A stretch of 64,000 bases of DNA from Marinicella litoralis (GTDB lineage Bacteria > Pseudomonadota > Gammaproteobacteria > Xanthomonadales > Marinicellaceae). The position numbers and the translations under genes were made by a program. The stretch covers positions 1 through 64,000 of the forward strand of contig NZ_NIHB01000006.1 in the NCBI RefSeq assembly GCF_002591915.1, given 5' to 3'. Positions 55,663 to 64,000 of the stretch are shown here, one piece after another (positions within the stretch are counted from its first letter, which is position 1; each line of letters starts with the position of its first letter). A model generated the notes under the pieces. That model worked only from the letters and a program-made list of their open reading frames with translations. It had not been told where the DNA came from and ran no database searches.

Positions 55663-56790
55663 TTATTGATTGAGAGTGAGTTGGACGGTTGTGTTCGATT
55701 GACTGGCAGTCACTGTATTACTGAATATATCATCTTCAGCTGGTGTGGCATTGCCAGTCAGGCTTAATTTTGCAGAAAACTCCACTTGATCAAAAGTACT
55801 GAGCTTTCGTTGTGGATTTAAATTTTGTTGGTCGCCTACCTTGACTGAAATTGGCCAATTGAATGGTGCAGATATGGGTACCGCAGCAATTGGCATGGGT
55901 GGTCCATTTATTTCTTTGGCATAGATAAAAAGGCGGCTGGTGGCAGGCAAATCAATGGCATTGATCGATTGATCTGCACTGACCACAATAAAGTACGTTA
56001 CCGTTTCAGGTGATTGGGTTGTTTGGTTGGTACTTGAATCCATTACAGGCTTGTTCAATGCCGTCCTGGCCATATTGATTTGTTGTGTGATAGTCGATCT
56101 GATGTTTGGGGCGTCAACCAGGGTCAATAATTCAGTCCACATTGATTCAGCTGCTTCAAATTGTTGGTTCTCATAATGGACAATACCTTGAAGCCACATT
56201 GCTTTTTGGTACCTAGGCTCGATCTCAAGCGCTTGTTTGAGGTAGCTTTCCGGCTCGCCCAAAAAACTGCCTGTGTTGTTGTTAAAAGCGATGGCTTCGG
56301 CCAATGCTGTCAGAATATCAGGACTGTCAGGTGCCAATTGATTGGCTCGATGATAAGCCTTAACTGCAGCTGGGTAGTTTTGCATCGACATCATGGATCG
56401 GCCATACAATAGTTGACCATCAACATCATCTGGGTTCTCAGCCAATTTCTGTTCAAGCTGTTTGATGGCTGTGTCGAGATCGGGTGCATTGTTGGCGGTT
56501 GTTACTGAAGTTCTCTGTTTCAGTGGAATGTCATGAATCCACAAATAATCAATGACAAAAGTGGCAGGAATAATCAATAAGCTGACCAGTAATATGGTTA
56601 AGCCTTTGTTGGGTTGTTGGTTCAGTTCTTGAATGGCAGCGATGTACTGTTTTTGGTTTTCTTCATTGGCATCATTGAGTTGCGCCAACAACCATTTTTT
56701 TTCCGCTGATTTTCCTTGACGGCTGAACCAAAAAGTAAATAACAACAAGGCAAAAACAGACAGACCTAAGTAAATAAACAATTCATCCAT
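55663..56790 (-). CDS. ccmI: Cytochrome c maturation protein CcmI
   Basis: A 375-residue inner-membrane protein that holds apocytochrome c for heme attachment. Two membrane helices lie at about residues 4-22 and 80-100; TPR-like repeats follow at about 120-245 (DVDGQLLYGRSMMSMQNYPA), then a C-terminal beta-rich domain. ATG at 56790 is chosen: it has AGGAAGAG in front and overlaps the ccmH end by eight bases. Last gene of the operon. Confidence 0.9.
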   Translation of the reverse strand: MDELFIYLGLSVFALLLFTFWFSRQGKSAEKKWLLAQLNDANEENQKQYIAAIQELNQQPNKGLTILLVSLLIIPATFVIDYLWIHDIPLKQRTSVTTANNAPDLDTAIKQLEQKLAENPDDVDGQLLYGRSMMSMQNYPAAVKAYHRANQLAPDSPDILTALAEAIAFNNNTGSFLGEPESYLKQALEIEPRYQKAMWLQGIVHYENQQFEAAESMWTELLTLVDAPNIRSTITQQINMARTALNKPVMDSSTNQTTQSPETVTYFIVVSADQSINAIDLPATSRLFIYAKEINGPPMPIAAVPISAPFNWPISVKVGDQQNLNPQRKLSTFDQVEFSAKLSLTGNATPAEDDIFSNTVTASQSNTTVQLTLNQ

Positions 56791-57178
56791 GTTGTCTCTT
56801 CCTGATGTTGATAAACAAAATAATGCCACCAATTAAAAAAACCAACAAGGGTGAAAACCATAAAAACAATGTACTGGCATTCATCGGTGGGTCGTAATTA
56901 ACAAAGTCACCATAGCGATCGATCATATAAGTTTTGATGGTTTCGGCATCTTGTCCCGCTTTGACAAAAGCGGCCACTTGGTCCTTTAAATCTTTGGCCA
57001 AGCCTGCATCCGAGTCAGCCAAGTTTTGATTTTGGCACACCAAACAGCGCAGTTCTTTGGTTAATTGTTGATACAGTTCTTCTTGCTGAACGTTGTCAAA
57101 CTCATACACATCTATGGCATGTGATTTGATAGACATCATTACCATCATTATGAAGATGATGATTTTAAATACATTCAT
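56783..57178 (-). CDS. ccmH: Cytochrome c maturation protein CcmH
   Basis: A 131-residue exported thiol protein. Signal peptide at residues 1-22, the LRCLVCQNQNLADSD motif with the redox Cys pair at about 43-46, and a C-terminal membrane helix. It reduces apocytochrome c thiols. It overlaps ccmG by four bases and ccmI by eight. Confidence 0.93.
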   Translation of the reverse strand: MNVFKIIIFIMMVMMSIKSHAIDVYEFDNVQQEELYQQLTKELRCLVCQNQNLADSDAGLAKDLKDQVAAFVKAGQDAETIKTYMIDRYGDFVNYDPPMNASTLFLWFSPLLVFLIGGIILFINIRKRQHG

Positions 57179-57720
57179 GGGTTCGTCGCTCCTTGGTTCA
57201 TTTGTTCAATCAAAGGCATCAATTCTTGTTGGATGTTTTTCTCAGTCAATACGCCCGCAATTTTATAGACAATGGTACCTTGGGCATCAATTAAAAAGGT
57301 TTCCGGTGCACCGTAAACACCTAAATTGATGGCAGTGTCTCCCTGATAATCCACCAAAATTTCATGGTAGGGATTGCCCCATCGTTTAAGCCATTTGATG
57401 GCATCTTCAGGTTCGTCTTTCCAATTGAGACCTACCACTTTGATTTTGCCCGAATTGGCCAAAGCCGTGACCAATGGATGTTCAAACTGGCAACTGGGAC
57501 ACCAACTACCAAATACATTCAACATCCAGGGTTGACCGATAAAGTCATCTTGGTTCAACACTTGGTTACTGTAAAGGGTGGGGTGTTCAAACTGAGGTAT
57601 TTTTTTACCGATCAAAGGTGAGGGTAAAACCTCTGAATGGTTGTTCAAATTGACATACAACAACACAATCAATCCGATAAATACACTCAATGGAACCAAA
57701 GCAATAAAAACTTTTTTCAT
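57175..57720 (-). CDS. ccmG: Thioredoxin-like CcmG/DsbE
   Basis: A 181-residue periplasmic thioredoxin anchored by one N-terminal helix (about residues 5-25). The active site reads FGSWCPSCQFEHP, a CxxC with the Trp in front. It passes electrons to CcmH or to apocytochrome c. Overlaps ccmF by four bases. Confidence 0.93.
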   Translation of the reverse strand: MKKVFIALVPLSVFIGLIVLLYVNLNNHSEVLPSPLIGKKIPQFEHPTLYSNQVLNQDDFIGQPWMLNVFGSWCPSCQFEHPLVTALANSGKIKVVGLNWKDEPEDAIKWLKRWGNPYHEILVDYQGDTAINLGVYGAPETFLIDAQGTIVYKIAGVLTEKNIQQELMPLIEQMNQGATNP

Positions 57721-59660
57721 GACAGTTTTAACCTTTCTTTCATGACTTGATCAACTTGTTGTTGTTCTAAGCGTTTGTTGCGTTTATTGAACAAAGCAAT
57801 CAATGCCCCAGCCATCATCATTAAGCCACCAAACCACATCCATCTGATGAATGGCTTGATGTAAATTCTCACTGCCCAATCACCTTTGTCGTTGATTTGC
57901 TCGCCCAATGAAACATAGATGTCTTTGGTAAAGCCAGGATAGATATCAGCCTCAGTCATCGGTTGCTGTTGTTTAGGGTAGTGTCTTTTTTGCGGATGTA
58001 GCTCGACCAAGGGTTGGCCATCTTGGCTGACCAAAATTGACCCTTGTTGTGCGCGGTAATTTTCGATTTGAATTGATGTGACACCATTAAAGGTAAAGTC
58101 ATAACCGGCCACTTGGGTGGTTTGACCTGGTTTCAATAACAGGTCTTTTTCGACGTCTTTGTGTTCTGTCATTGACATCCCAAACAAGAACACAGCGACC
58201 CCCAAATGAGCCACACTCATGCCGATAAAACCCGCATTGGGTTTGCCTGGGAATTTAATGATTTGCATGATTGAGGTCGAGGCAATCCAAAAACCGCCAA
58301 ACACCCCAGCGGTGGCTCTTAAGTTCAAACCATCAAACGCAAAATATGCCAACACAGTCAACAGGCCGGCGATGAAAAAATGGGGCAGCAAAGCCTTGAC
58401 GGCTGAACTCATTTTGTCTTTGTGCCATTTCATTTGAGCACCCAAAGGCAGCAACACCGCCATAGGAATCATTATTAAGAAAAACATCAATCCAAAATAG
58501 GGTGAGCCGACTGATATCTTTTTACCCATGGCTTCAAAAATCATTGGGAACAAAGTACCCAATAAAATGGTGAAGGTTGCCGTAATGAACACCAGTGAAT
58601 TACCAAGCAACATGGTTTCTTTTGATTCTAAGTTGATGGCATCTTTTGATTTGAGTTGATTGACCCTTAAGGCATATAAAGTCAAAGCGCCTCCGGCATA
58701 AATGGCCAACAACACCAGAATGAAAATACCGCGAAATGGATCTGCAGCAAATGAGTGTACCGACGTGATGCTGCCTGATCTGACCAAGAAAGTACCTAAT
58801 ACACATAAGCTGAACGCGATGATGGCCAATAAAACAGTCCAACCCCTGAATGCGTTTTTACGTTCACTCACGGCTTGAACATGAATCAAAGCAGTGCCTG
58901 CCAGCCAGGGTAAAAAGGAGGCGTTCTCAACCGGGTCCCAGAACCACCAGCCGCCCCAGCCAAGCTCGTAATAAGCCCACCAACTGCCCAAAATAATACC
59001 AATGGTGAGAAAGGCCCATGCTAAATTAGTCCAGCGACGTGACCAGCGAATCCATTTTTCGTCGATTTGACCACCAATCAGCGCAGCCACCGCCAATGAA
59101 AATGCGACTGACATCCCAACATAACCAAAATACAACAAAGGGGGATGAATGATCATGCCGAAATCTTGTAACAACGGATTCAAGTCTCGGCCATCTAGCG
59201 GGGCTGGGTTGGTGATTTCAAAGGGATTGGAAGCAAATAACACAAAAGCAATGAAGCCAGTGGCTATGATGCCTAATACAGAAAGCACCCTTGAAATCTG
59301 GCTTAAGCTCAATGAACGACTATAACGAGCCACCGCAGCTATCCACAAGGCTTGAACCGTGATCCACATCAACACCGAACCTTCGTGAGCCCCCCAAGTG
59401 GCGGTGATTCGATAACGTAAGGGCAGGGCAAGACTGGAATGTTGCCACACATAAGTGACCGAGAAGTCTTGCAGCACGAACAGACTGACCAAAATGGCAA
59501 AAGTCGAAAAAACCAAGACAAACAATAAGTAGGCAAGTGGCCTGCCAGTTCGCATCAAACTGTCGTTGTTCTTATAGTACCCAATCATCGGTAATAACAT
59601 CAAAACAACAGCGGTGGTGAGAGATAAAATCAGTAAAAATTGTCCAATGGAAGCCAACAT
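57717..59660 (-). CDS. ccmF: Heme lyase subunit CcmF
   Basis: A 647-residue inner-membrane protein with about fourteen helices. The heme-handling WWD domain is seen in ELGWGGWWFWDPVENASFLPWL; conserved His near HEGSVLMW and IHPPLLYFGYVG can bind heme. It joins heme from CcmE to apocytochrome c with CcmH. Two bases after ccmE. Confidence 0.95.
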   Translation of the reverse strand: MLASIGQFLLILSLTTAVVLMLLPMIGYYKNNDSLMRTGRPLAYLLFVLVFSTFAILVSLFVLQDFSVTYVWQHSSLALPLRYRITATWGAHEGSVLMWITVQALWIAAVARYSRSLSLSQISRVLSVLGIIATGFIAFVLFASNPFEITNPAPLDGRDLNPLLQDFGMIIHPPLLYFGYVGMSVAFSLAVAALIGGQIDEKWIRWSRRWTNLAWAFLTIGIILGSWWAYYELGWGGWWFWDPVENASFLPWLAGTALIHVQAVSERKNAFRGWTVLLAIIAFSLCVLGTFLVRSGSITSVHSFAADPFRGIFILVLLAIYAGGALTLYALRVNQLKSKDAINLESKETMLLGNSLVFITATFTILLGTLFPMIFEAMGKKISVGSPYFGLMFFLIMIPMAVLLPLGAQMKWHKDKMSSAVKALLPHFFIAGLLTVLAYFAFDGLNLRATAGVFGGFWIASTSIMQIIKFPGKPNAGFIGMSVAHLGVAVFLFGMSMTEHKDVEKDLLLKPGQTTQVAGYDFTFNGVTSIQIENYRAQQGSILVSQDGQPLVELHPQKRHYPKQQQPMTEADIYPGFTKDIYVSLGEQINDKGDWAVRIYIKPFIRWMWFGGLMMMAGALIALFNKRNKRLEQQQVDQVMKERLKLS

Positions 59661-59662
59661 GT

Positions 59663-60121
59663 TTAATTAGACTCCTTGTTGGTGTTTTTATACTTTGGCT
59701 TGGCTGCTTCTAAGGCAGCCGCAGCTTCAGGCGGCATGTAATTCTCATCATGTTTGGCCAACACTTCTTCGGCCACAAATAATTGGTCATTCTGCATTTT
59801 GCCAATGGTTACCACGCCTTGACCTTCACGGAATAAATCCGGCAAAATGCCTTCGTACTCGACCAAAACACTGGCTGCAAAATCGGTCACCTCAAATTGA
59901 ACCTTTAAACTGTCAGGAATGCGCCGCATGCTGCTTTCTTTTACCATGCCGCCTAGTCTGAAGCTTCGGTTTACAGGGTAGTTCTGTTGTGATACTTCAG
60001 ATGGACTTTTGAAATACATCATGTTGTCTTTGAAAGCGGTTAAAAAAATACCAGTAGCGATGCCAACACCTACGGCCACCATCAATACCATCATCAATCT
60101 CTTTTTACGGGTTGGTGTCAT
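59663..60121 (-). CDS. ccmE: Heme chaperone CcmE
   Basis: A 152-residue periplasmic heme carrier with one N-terminal helix (about residues 8-28) and an OB-fold. The heme-binding His is in EEVLAKHDENYMPPE, with the conserved Tyr next to it. The tail is charged and poorly conserved. Its start is one base after the ccmD stop. Confidence 0.94.
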   Translation of the reverse strand: MTPTRKKRLMMVLMVAVGVGIATGIFLTAFKDNMMYFKSPSEVSQQNYPVNRSFRLGGMVKESSMRRIPDSLKVQFEVTDFAASVLVEYEGILPDLFREGQGVVTIGKMQNDQLFVAEEVLAKHDENYMPPEAAAALEAAKPKYKNTNKESN

Positions 60122-60122
60122 C

Positions 60123-60299
60123 TCAGTTATCTCCTGAATGTTTTTGTTGGGTCTTGAGCTGCTTGGCGTGGATCAGTCGTTTGATTTTTTTCGATTGGCT
60201 TTTAAGGCTAACGAAATCTGCCAACAGAGCAAAAATAAATACGCCGATTGAGGTCCATACATAAAAATCATATTTACCCATGTCAAATAGTTCCATCAT
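60123..60299 (-). CDS. ccmD: Small membrane protein CcmD
   Basis: A 58-residue gene in the expected place. The product begins MMELFDMGKYDFYVWTSIGV, continues in one membrane helix (to about residue 30) and ends in a basic tail (SKKIKRLIHAKQLK). CcmD helps release heme-loaded CcmE from the CcmABC complex. ATG at 60299 overlaps the ccmC stop (ATGA); the second Met at 60296 is an alternative. Confidence 0.9.
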   Translation of the reverse strand: MMELFDMGKYDFYVWTSIGVFIFALLADFVSLKSQSKKIKRLIHAKQLKTQQKHSGDN

Positions 60300-61069
60300 G
60301 ATTGATCTCCTGACAGTTCTTTCTTAATCACCTGTTTGACCCACTGTTTTTTACTTTCTGTTTTCAGTAAATAGCTTTGTGCACGAGAGAGCATAGAATA
60401 AATAAAATAAAATTTTGTCGCCAATGCCATCACCAATAAGGGTCTGAGCATGTCCCAATCTTTGATGCCATTGGAACCACCCATCAATGAAATAGATGAG
60501 CCTTGATGGATGCTGGTCCACCAAACCACTGAGTAACGAATGATCGGCAAGTTGACCAGGCCAATGATGGCCACCAAAGCTGCCAATCGAGCGGCTTTTC
60601 TTGGGTCTTCTTCATAGGCACTGTAAATACCCATCACACCAATATAAAGGAACAATAAAATCAACTCAGATGTCATTCGTGCATCCCAGTCCCAATAAGT
60701 GCCCCACATGGGTTTGCCCCAGAGCATGCCGGTTAACAAGGTAATCACAGTAAATAAGGCACCTATGGGCACACAAGCCATCATCACAGCCTCGGCCACT
60801 TTCATGCGCCATACAAAAGTGATGATGCCTGCTATGCCAATAATGGCATAGATGAACATACTCATCCAAGCAGCAGGCACATGAACAAAAATGATTCGAT
60901 AAGAATCACCTTGTTGATAATCAGTGGGGGCAAAAAACAGCCCATCGATCAAGCCATACAAAGTCAATACAATCGCCAGAAACAACATGGGTTTAAGCCA
61001 ATGCCTGGTAATGCGATAGAAGCTGGGTGGTGAACCCATTTCATGGTAAAACTTAACAATACGATTCAT
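60296..61069 (-). CDS. ccmC: Heme exporter/handling protein CcmC
   Basis: A 257-residue inner-membrane protein with six helices and the WWD-type tryptophan motif seen in PMWGTYWDWDARMTSELILL. The two conserved His are in FVHVPAAWMSM and SIHQGSSIS. It loads heme on CcmE together with CcmABD. Confidence 0.94.
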   Translation of the reverse strand: MNRIVKFYHEMGSPPSFYRITRHWLKPMLFLAIVLTLYGLIDGLFFAPTDYQQGDSYRIIFVHVPAAWMSMFIYAIIGIAGIITFVWRMKVAEAVMMACVPIGALFTVITLLTGMLWGKPMWGTYWDWDARMTSELILLFLYIGVMGIYSAYEEDPRKAARLAALVAIIGLVNLPIIRYSVVWWTSIHQGSSISLMGGSNGIKDWDMLRPLLVMALATKFYFIYSMLSRAQSYLLKTESKKQWVKQVIKKELSGDQS

Positions 61070-61087
61070 GCTAACAATCTCTTTTGT

Positions 61088-61750
61088 TTATTCCAAATTT
61101 ATTTTTATCGCTGCAGCTGCAGCCAAAGGAGCCAAAGTTAAACTCAATACAGTACAACCCAATAACAACATCAAATGTCCCCGGGCTGAGTTACCTAAAC
61201 TGGTTTCTAATACCGCCCCTGCGCCAAATATAAGTACAGGGGCCAATAATGGCATCACCAATACGCTCAGTAACATTCCACCATTTCTGATGTTCATAAT
61301 CAATGCAGAACCGACTGTGCCCAATAAGCTGAATATGGGGGTTGCAAGTAACAATGACAACAGCAAAACACCGTAAGTATGTTCCGGTAAATGCATCAAT
61401 ACAGCAATGACTGGAGCAAACAAAATGACCGGTATACCGGTGGTGACCCAATGCGCAGAGGCTTTACTTAATGTGGCCAAATATAAATTCATGCCTGACA
61501 ATACATACAAGTCTAAACTGCCGTCTTCATAATCATCTTTGAAGATGTTTTCCAGGGTAATCAAGGTACTGAGCAAAGCCAAAATCCAGACCACAGCAGG
61601 TGCTACTTTAGCCAATGTTTGTGCGCCAGCCCCCAAGCCTAATGGAAACATGGTGACAATCAACAGTTGAAATACCAATGGTTGGTAAATATTTGATTTT
61701 TTACGCCATGAAACCAAAACGTCTCTTTTAAACAGCGCCCAAAACCTCAT
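61088..61750 (-). CDS. ccmB: Heme exporter membrane subunit CcmB
   Basis: A 220-residue protein with six membrane helices, the permease half of the CcmAB ATPase that drives release of holo-CcmE. Typical parts are LFKRDVLVSWRKKS at the N-terminus and FKDDYEDGSLDLYVLSG. Overlaps ccmA by four bases (ATGA). Confidence 0.92.
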   Translation of the reverse strand: MRFWALFKRDVLVSWRKKSNIYQPLVFQLLIVTMFPLGLGAGAQTLAKVAPAVVWILALLSTLITLENIFKDDYEDGSLDLYVLSGMNLYLATLSKASAHWVTTGIPVILFAPVIAVLMHLPEHTYGVLLLSLLLATPIFSLLGTVGSALIMNIRNGGMLLSVLVMPLLAPVLIFGAGAVLETSLGNSARGHLMLLLGCTVLSLTLAPLAAAAAIKINLE

Positions 61751-62388
61751 GCGCTGTGCTCCTCAATGGCAGCCACCAGGGTGATGTGATGATGGGCCAA
61801 TTGATGGATTTTCTTTTGGTCATGGGCGGTGAGTATGACAACACCGCCACGTGTAATGTGGGCGGCAATGACCTGGTACAACCAATCACAGCCTGCGTGA
61901 TCTAAGTTAACGAATGGCTCATCTAACAGCCAAAAGGTTTTGTTTAATAACAGCAATCGACTCAATGCCAAGCGTTTTTTCTGGCCAGCGGATAAGTCAC
62001 TGGCATACTGGTGCTGGTAACCGGCCAAACCTGCGCTGTTCAATACTGATGCAATTTGCTGTTGATTAACGGTTGTTTCATTGATGTGTGCCACGAACTC
62101 CAGGTTCTCTTGACAGCTTAAATTGCCTTTGTTGCCCAGTTTATGACCCAGGTAATGGCTGTGCTGCAACCACAGATTTATATCTGCAGACTGTTGATAC
62201 AGTCGTTGTCCTGAAGACAAAGTACTTAAACCAGCCACGGCTTCTAATAAGGTGGTTTTCCCTGAACCATTGGGTCCTGCAATCACTGCCAGTTCTGACT
62301 TGTCGATCGCTAGATTGACAGGAGCAAACAACAGGTCTCCAGCTCGTTGGCATTGGGCATCATTAATTTGTAGCAAAGCAGTGGTCAA
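61747..62388 (-). CDS. ccmA: Heme exporter ATP-binding subunit CcmA
   Basis: A 213-residue ABC ATPase with Walker A (GPNGSGKTT), signature (LSAGQKKRLALSRLL) and Walker B (FWLLDEPFVNLD). First gene of a nine-gene operon ccmA-B-C-D-E-F-G-H-I in which neighbours overlap or are at most about 20 bases apart. Confidence 0.94.
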   Translation of the reverse strand: MTTALLQINDAQCQRAGDLLFAPVNLAIDKSELAVIAGPNGSGKTTLLEAVAGLSTLSSGQRLYQQSADINLWLQHSHYLGHKLGNKGNLSCQENLEFVAHINETTVNQQQIASVLNSAGLAGYQHQYASDLSAGQKKRLALSRLLLLNKTFWLLDEPFVNLDHAGCDWLYQVIAAHITRGGVVILTAHDQKKIHQLAHHHITLVAAIEEHSA

Positions 62389-62702
62389 TGGTTTGGTTTT
62401 GTGGTTAATTTTGAAGCGCCAATTTTAGTGATTGGTTCTAATAAAGTAAAGGAATCACGGCGTTATGCCCCTCAATTGTCAGATTAAATGACCATAAATT
62501 GATTTAAGACAAGAAATTGTTTTTTCTCAGATTAAATGGACGGTATCTATCATGCTAAATGAATTCTGGCTACATATTACCGTTTAAACAGGTAACAAAA
62601 CCGCTCATCCATTCAACTCACTCATATAAGGGCTAATTCGGTGGCTGTCATGTAATCTATTTCTCAAAATTATAATAATAACTAATTGGGTAAGAGGGAT
62701 AC
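62389..62702. other. Divergent intergenic region upstream of ccmA
   Basis: It should carry the ccm promoter (minus strand) and that of the small coiled-coil gene (plus strand; TATAAT near 62668). I see no RNA gene or long repeat. Confidence 0.5.
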
Positions 62703-62936
62703 ATGGAAAATTTAATGAATATGTCTATCAATGACAGTTCAATCAATAGCAAGTCATCGATTGAGCAACAAAAGAAGCAAATAATGACGAACATCAAAGA
62801 GCTGCAACGCGATTTAATCAAAGCTTCATTCAAACAGACTGCGGGTTCTACCAAACATGCGGAGTTGTTGCAGTTAATCAATGATGAAAGGGCAAAAATC
62901 AAAGGTTTGAATCAGCAACTCGCTGGTATCAATTAA
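62703..62936 (+). CDS. Small coiled-coil protein, 77 residues
   Basis: A polar, helical protein rich in Gln, Lys, Ser and Asn, with heptad-like spacing of Leu and Ile over residues about 20-75 (QQKKQIMTNIKELQRDLI), so a coiled coil is likely. No signal peptide. AAGAGGGA sits at good distance before ATG at 62703, which supports it as a real gene. No family recognised. Confidence 0.6.
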   Translation: MENLMNMSINDSSINSKSSIEQQKKQIMTNIKELQRDLIKASFKQTAGSTKHAELLQLINDERAKIKGLNQQLAGIN

Positions 62937-63143
62937 GTACCTTGGTACCTCTTTTGTTCGTTACATAAAACCCTGTTTTCTGAAAATGTCACAGCGATTA
63001 AGCGGCATTTTAGAATTTATATGATGTTCCGATATTGCCAACCCTTTCACACTATAAGTCATCCATGAGTGATATTTCATAAATTAATAGATGTTTTATC
63101 CAGCGTAATTTAAAATAATTAGTAATTAATATCGGTGTTGGTG

Positions 63144-64000
63144 ATGAAAAATTTTCTGTGGTTATTGTTGTTGGCGACCAGTTCGATGGTTCAAGGTAAA
63201 CAAATTTCGTTGTTGGATGAAAATTACAACCAGAGTTTGAAGCAGATTCAAATCGGGCAAAAAATCACATTTTCTGATGTTGCAATGGACCACTTGGGCA
63301 CAGTTAATTTAAAAGTGGTTGCGCAAAAAGTGTTTGCGGACGATGCGAAAATTGTTATCAATACAGATAAAGGTGTGGTTGAAGCCAGTCCGCCACTCAA
63401 CCAATATTTCAGCGGTCAGATTGAGGGGATGATTGGGAGTCATGTGTTTTTTGGCATTTTGGAAGGTGGTAAAATAGAAGGTGTTGTGACCACGGATGAA
63501 GGCAGTAAATACGCGTTAAATTGGCAACAATCGAATGAATTTAAACTCATCAGTCAAAACATCAAATCGATGGCCAGTAAGGACAATCGCTGGTTCAATC
63601 CAGTAGATTACATTGAAATACCCAGTGATCAAGTTCAAGCCAATAAAGTCCAATCTTCAAATAAAACGGCCCAAGGCAACACTGCTTATTATATTAAATT
63701 GGCTGTAGAGACTGATTTCGAATTTTATAATATATTTGGAAACAGCACCGATACTGTGAATTACATCGCTGGCTTAATTGGCTATATATCATCCATTTAT
63801 ACCGACGAAATTGACACTTCTATTCTTGTTGGAAATACGTCAATTTGGAGTACCAGCAGTGATCCTTGGATTGCCACCAATACCGAATGTGCTTTGTATG
63901 AGGTCGGTAAATACTGGAATGACAATAACTTGGGCGTCGATCGAGCTTTGACTCACTTTATCAGTGGCAAAAGCAGTTTAAGTGGCATTGCTTGGGTTGG
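63144..64000 (+). CDS. M12-type (reprolysin-like) metalloprotease, N-terminal part
   Basis: The frame is open from ATG at 63144 to the end of the window (285 codons). Residues 1-19 form a signal peptide (MKNFLWLLLLLATSSMVQG). Residues about 20-165 are a propeptide-like beta region (EGMIGSHVFFGILEGGKIEG). From about residue 180 the sequence (YYIKLAVETDFEFYNIF, ALTHFISGKS, GIAWVG) matches bacterial reprolysin-like secreted proteases, in which HExxH follows shortly after; that site lies beyond the window. Weak ribosome site. Confidence 0.75.
   Translation, partial: MKNFLWLLLLATSSMVQGKQISLLDENYNQSLKQIQIGQKITFSDVAMDHLGTVNLKVVAQKVFADDAKIVINTDKGVVEASPPLNQYFSGQIEGMIGSHVFFGILEGGKIEGVVTTDEGSKYALNWQQSNEFKLISQNIKSMASKDNRWFNPVDYIEIPSDQVQANKVQSSNKTAQGNTAYYIKLAVETDFEFYNIFGNSTDTVNYIAGLIGYISSIYTDEIDTSILVGNTSIWSTSSDPWIATNTECALYEVGKYWNDNNLGVDRALTHFISGKSSLSGIAWV

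Overview
The window looks like chromosomal DNA of a low-40s %GC (judged by eye) Gammaproteobacterium. The signs are divergent rsgA/orn, a full System I cytochrome c maturation operon (ccmABCDEFGHI), a PilH-type receiver, the AcnD/PrpF form of the methylcitrate cycle, and many secreted peptidases with Gram-negative signal peptides or lipoboxes. A protease-rich marine lineage such as Marinicella or relatives is my best guess; that is inference, with no marker RNA in the window to prove it.

Layout. 1-196: left-edge piece of an IS3-type insertion sequence. 439-13,500: accessory region with two secreted serine-hydrolase (beta-lactamase fold) genes, a secreted amidohydrolase, a 1,026-residue exported protein, a zinc phospholipase C-like protein coupled to a lipoprotein, palindromic repeats and a decayed copy of a gene end. 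13,796-26,900: housekeeping and enzymes: a YbdL/YafV-like transaminase/omega-amidase pair, a DUF4832 protein, a DUF885 lipoprotein peptidase, a membrane transcription regulator fused to a histidine-phosphatase domain, a patatin gene overlapping a bacterial pepsin-like gene, a diguanylate cyclase and YjbQ. 27,146-39,781: subtilisin-like protease, acnD, M14 carboxypeptidase, cydA-cydB plus a tiny DUF2474 gene, prpF and a TraB/GumN protein. 39,782-41,214: persulfide-dioxygenase-like hydrolase and a Nudix hydrolase. 41,800-52,569: a complete reductive pyrimidine degradation cluster. 52,585-62,388: rsgA, orn, pilH-like, a 2OG-Fe(II) oxygenase and the ccm operon. 62,703-64,000: a small coiled-coil protein and the start of an M12-type metalloprotease that runs off the window.

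How the genes work together. In the pyrimidine cluster cytosine deaminase gives uracil, PreT/PreA reduces it, dihydropyrimidinase and beta-ureidopropionase open and hydrolyse it to beta-alanine, a class III transaminase makes malonate semialdehyde, and an MmsA-type dehydrogenase makes acetyl-CoA; an NCS1 permease supplies the base. Thymine would give propionyl-CoA by the same enzymes, which the methylcitrate cycle (acnD, prpF here; prpB/prpC not in the window) could consume. The ccm operon attaches heme to c-type cytochromes, while cydAB-DUF2474 supplies a bd-type quinol oxidase.

Most notable: a shared C-terminal motif (I-F-x-x-G-F-E/D) on three exported proteins, the ToxR-like/histidine-phosphatase fusion, the patatin/pepsin pair, a fungal-type cytosine deaminase, an unknown 161-residue gene inside the pyrimidine cluster, and several families of intergenic palindromic repeats. 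I saw no tRNA, rRNA, CRISPR array, prophage or obvious defence island.
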